Shown here piece by piece: positions 61,201-64,000 of a stretch of DNA of 64,000 nt. A program made the translations under genes and the position numbers. This DNA comes from an uncultured Phascolarctobacterium sp. Its GTDB lineage: Bacteria; Bacillota; Negativicutes; Acidaminococcales; Acidaminococcaceae. The first letter of the stretch is position 1. Every line of letters begins with the position of its first letter. Under the pieces are notes generated by a model. The model ran no database searches and was not told the DNA's origin. It saw nothing but the letters and a program-made list of their open reading frames with translations. Where the stretch lies: the NCBI GenBank assembly GCA_949285135.1, contig CASDXO010000008.1, positions 1 through 64,000 on the forward strand, written 5' to 3'.

Positions 61201-63511
61201 ATAGTATTTCTTCACGTACCAGAGTATTTATCATTTTTTGCTTGCCCAAAACCCAGAGTAAATCGCCTTTTTCAAAAACTAACGAAACATTTGGATTGGT
61301 GATGATGTAAGCACCTCGTTCCAGACCGATAACAAGACAATGCCATGTTTCTCGGAGATTGGCAGCTTTCAATGATTTTCCGAGGATGGGTGAATGGCGG
61401 TCAATACTGATTGCACAGGAAAGGAAATGATCCTTTTCCGTACTGGAGCTTTGCAGCATAAAATCTTTCAGACTGACTGGTTCGCTGACCGTCTCCAGCT
61501 CAATTTTTTTGCTGTCAATAGCGGTACGCAGCAGTCGTAGCTGAGATGAAGTTCCAATCATAAGCAGTTCAGAATTTTTTTCCAGTACATGTGAACCGCC
61601 CGGCATGTCATATGAATGCTGTGGCGTGGTAATCTGCAGAATATTGCATCCATACAGTTCACGAAAAGACAGCTGGTTCAGAGATTGCCCAATTAAGGAA
61701 GATGTTTGCGCTACCTTGCAGCTGATAAGCTGAAAATCTTCGTCAAAGCAGTTTAGACAGGCATTATCAGCTGCAGCAGAGTTCTCGCGGTGACGGCGCA
61801 TATGTTTTTCGTTGAGATTAACCAGAAAGCGTGATTCAATACGCAGATATTCGCTGAGCAGCCAGTCAGAGGAATAGATGACATAAGAAACTGCTACCAG
61901 TGCCAGAACAGAGAACATGGACTGCAGCCCGATAATAGTATTGAAAACAAAGTAAAGAGCAAAGGCAGAAGTAAGTATTTTGAAGATAATAAGAATCATC
62001 AGCGGCAGGTGATTGGAACGTTTTTTCAGCCAGAGAACAGAAAATAGTTCTGCATTGCCGGTTCTGTTCAGCAGCAGTGCCCTCAGAATAGGAGCCATAA
62101 TTATTAAGGTAATACCTCCGGCGATAATATTGGCAAAAGGCAGCTGCAGTGTATCATTCAGATAGGGTAAAAGGTAGAAAACAGAGCCTAAAGCAATGGC
62201 TACCAGCAAAGTTATAAAGATAAGCATACGGATAAAATAAGCACGCAGTAATTTGGGCCAGTCGGCATCTTCTTTGGTGCTGTCGCTGTTATTGCTTGTA
62301 TAACGGTTAAGTAAATTTAAAATCTTATCAGGCAAGAGTTTGCTGACATAATTATAAGCTGGTTCAGAAGCCATAATGCAGAAGGGAGTGGTAAATGTAG
62401 TTGTTACAGATACTGCAACGATGATAGGGTAAAGAAAATCACTGGTAAGTCCCAGCGAACTGCCCAAAGAAGCAAGGATAAAAGAAAATTCTCCTACCTG
62501 AGTAAGACTGAAACCGCAGCGCATGGCGGTTTTCAAATCCTGTCCGGAGGCCAGTACACCGGAAGTCGAAAAAATAATTTGGCCGACAATGGTAACAATG
62601 ATTATACACAGTATCGGCAGGGCATATTCTATCAACAAGGAGGGGTTAACCAACATGCCTACAGATACGAAGAAAACAGCGCCGAAAAGGTCTTTGAGAG
62701 GCTGAATCAGATGCTCGATATGTTCCGCATTAGGTGCTTCAGCAATCAAAGAGCCCATAATAAACGCACCCAGCGCAGAAGAAAAACCCATATGAGTAGC
62801 CAGTACAACCATACCAAGACATAGACCTGTGGAAGCAACTATCAGTGTTTCGTCATTGACAAGATTTCTGGTCTTTTTGAAAAAAGTAGGAACAAGATAC
62901 ATGCCAAGTACGAACCAAAGAACCAGAAAAAATATTAGCCGCAAGATACTCTGCAAAAGGTCAATAGTGGAGATGCCTGCGGTGGCGGCAGCAAGTGTAC
63001 TTACCATTACCATCATAACAATGGCGGCAATATCCTCAATAATCAGGATGCCAAGAACGATGGAAGCAAAGCGTTCATTTTTCACTTTCAGATCGTCGTA
63101 GGCCTTAATAATAATGATGGTTGAAGACATTGTAAGCATGCAGCCAAGAAACAGGCTGTCGGTCTGACTCCAGCCAAGGAGGCTGCCGCACATAAAACCT
63201 GAAGCGAACATACCGCCGAGAATAATGGTTACGGCAATAAAAGCGGTACTGCCAACACTTTTCAGTTTATAAAAACTGAATTCGAGACCAAGGGCAAACA
63301 GCAGAAAAATAACGCCGATTTCGGACCAGGTCTGAATATTTGCAGCATCAGAAATGGTTGGGAAAAAATTAAAATGCGGGCCGGTGATAAAACCTGCAAT
63401 GATGTAACCGAGTACTACGGGTTGATTGATTTTTTTAAAAAGGATGGTGGTGAATCCAGCGACCAGCAAAATCATTGCCAGATCAATAATAATCTGCGGT
63501 AAATGAGACAT
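61199..63511 (-). CDS. CPA2 family cation:proton antiporter (Kef-like) with tandem RCK_C domains
   Basis: 770-residue inner-membrane protein. Residues 1-385 form the Na+/H+ exchanger core (NQPVVLGYIIAGFITGP near 29-45, LLFALGLEFSF near 68-78, LGILIIEDIAAI near 152-163). A further group of membrane segments spans about 415-560. Two RCK_C (TrkA_C)-like domains follow near 605-680 and 700-765. No Rossmann GxGxxG RCK_N domain is visible, unlike KefB/KefC, so gating by nucleotide or glutathione is unlikely. Potassium or sodium export is the family role; the ion is not determinable. Confidence 0.88.
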   Translation of the reverse strand: MSHLPQIIIDLAMILLVAGFTTILFKKINQPVVLGYIIAGFITGPHFNFFPTISDAANIQTWSEIGVIFLLFALGLEFSFYKLKSVGSTAFIAVTIILGGMFASGFMCGSLLGWSQTDSLFLGCMLTMSSTIIIIKAYDDLKVKNERFASIVLGILIIEDIAAIVMMVMVSTLAAATAGISTIDLLQSILRLIFFLVLWFVLGMYLVPTFFKKTRNLVNDETLIVASTGLCLGMVVLATHMGFSSALGAFIMGSLIAEAPNAEHIEHLIQPLKDLFGAVFFVSVGMLVNPSLLIEYALPILCIIIVTIVGQIIFSTSGVLASGQDLKTAMRCGFSLTQVGEFSFILASLGSSLGLTSDFLYPIIVAVSVTTTFTTPFCIMASEPAYNYVSKLLPDKILNLLNRYTSNNSDSTKEDADWPKLLRAYFIRMLIFITLLVAIALGSVFYLLPYLNDTLQLPFANIIAGGITLIIMAPILRALLLNRTGNAELFSVLWLKKRSNHLPLMILIIFKILTSAFALYFVFNTIIGLQSMFSVLALVAVSYVIYSSDWLLSEYLRIESRFLVNLNEKHMRRHRENSAAADNACLNCFDEDFQLISCKVAQTSSLIGQSLNQLSFRELYGCNILQITTPQHSYDMPGGSHVLEKNSELLMIGTSSQLRLLRTAIDSKKIELETVSEPVSLKDFMLQSSSTEKDHFLSCAISIDRHSPILGKSLKAANLRETWHCLVIGLERGAYIITNPNVSLVFEKGDLLWVLGKQKMINTLVREEIL

Positions 63512-63695
63512 AAATTTGGTTCCTGCTTTCTTAAAATTTTACGTATAATGCAGTATGACGATTAATTAAAGACAAAAACAAGGAAATGTTGTATAATAAT
63601 TATCTGCATATGATATTATACAGTATTTTGCGTGAAGAAAATATGAATTTTATTTGGAATGATGTATTTTTAATAATAATTTGGAGGTATAAAGA

Positions 63696-64000
63696 ATGGC
63701 AGAAGAACTGGTTTTAATTAATGGTGAAATAATGCCTAAGCAGGAAGCCTATGTTGATGTTGATGATCGCGGACATAATTTTGGCGATGGTGTTTTTGAA
63801 ATTGTTCCGGTATATAACGGACGCTGCTTTGCGTTGTTGCCGCACATGAATAATCTGTTTGAATCCGTTATTCACAGCAAAATTCCTGGAGTATATATGA
63901 TTGAAGAGCTGGTAGAGTTCCATGAAAATCTTTTGCAGGCTGCAGGTGTAAGTGAATGTGAAGTTTATACCCAGGTAACCCGTGGCAGCGGTGCCTATGG
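63696..64000 (+). CDS. dat: D-amino-acid aminotransferase, class IV (5' part)
   Basis: The window ends inside this gene; 101 complete codons are present. The translation starts MAEELVLINGEIMPKQ and has the fold-type IV hallmark YVDVDDRGHNFGDGVFE near 21-37, followed by a conserved basic/acceptor segment and YTQVTRGSGA. It resembles D-alanine aminotransferase (Dat) more than the branched-chain type. Start ATG 63696 behind GGAGG. A weak promoter may be TATAAT at 63592-63597. The catalytic Lys lies beyond the window, so function is by similarity only. Confidence 0.85.
   Translation, partial: MAEELVLINGEIMPKQEAYVDVDDRGHNFGDGVFEIVPVYNGRCFALLPHMNNLFESVIHSKIPGVYMIEELVEFHENLLQAAGVSECEVYTQVTRGSGAY

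Overview
The window is one continuous piece of bacterial chromosome with dense, mostly + strand operons. Gene order (rpsB-tsf; recJ-rel-dtd; hisS-aspS-6S-tcdA-rarA-alaS; ireB-ruvX-DUF1292-mltG-U32; asp23-amaP-nusB-xseAB-ispA-dxs-tlyA-nadK-argR-recN) is that of Firmicutes. A secretin, a PilP-like protein and a LapA-domain protein point to an outer membrane. Together these suggest a diderm firmicute of the Negativicutes, perhaps an Acidaminococcaceae such as Phascolarctobacterium. The genus is inference. I see no prophage, transposase, CRISPR array or integrated element.

Layout. 1-136: end of an rRNA operon (3' part of 5S). 187-4608: Trk potassium uptake, one trkA and two trkH. 4577-8356: two LarA-type nickel-pincer racemase homologues and an L-2-hydroxyacid dehydrogenase, whose ribosome-binding site is separated from its AUG by a perfect inverted repeat. 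8433-10250: rpsB-tsf. 10389-14459: cobalamin riboswitch and cobU-cobT-cobS-cobT2-cobC. 14489-14998: a zinc-ribbon protein behind a structured leader. 15006-16109: a DNA glycosylase (- strand) and tRNA-Asp, -Gly and -Trp. 16185-33232: housekeeping run (lapA, recJ, rel, dtd, MBL hydrolase, AI-2E transporter, hemZ, hisS, aspS, 6S RNA, tcdA, rarA, alaS). 33345-38779: ireB, ruvX, DUF1292, mltG, U32 protease, DUF4911, pepP, efp. 38793-50233: asp23 stress locus, nusB, a TsaD paralogue, xseAB, isoprenoid genes, tlyA, nadK, argR, recN, nudix hydrolase. 50360-56976: EF-G paralogue, transketolase, thiamine salvage. 57003-61200: divergent type IV pilus genes. 61199-64000: a cation:proton antiporter and the start of a D-amino-acid aminotransferase.

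How the genes work together. The cob operon makes the nucleotide loop of a cobamide. It carries a complete CobT and a shortened CobT-like partner, resembling ArsA/ArsB of Sporomusa ovata, so the cell may attach phenolic lower ligands. The lar/dehydrogenase operon suggests interconversion of 2-hydroxyacid stereoisomers linked to amino acid or lactate fermentation. Transketolase, a TPP enzyme, lies directly upstream of thiDME, which salvages thiamine.

The best leads are the CobT pair, the bridged ribosome-binding site of the hydroxyacid dehydrogenase, the unexplained leader RNA of the zinc-ribbon gene, and an EF-G paralogue without the P-loop lysine. All stretches over 300 bases without a protein gene are accounted for: 10211-10660 holds a terminator, the riboswitch and its expression platform, and 15633-16184 holds promoters, three tRNAs and a terminator.
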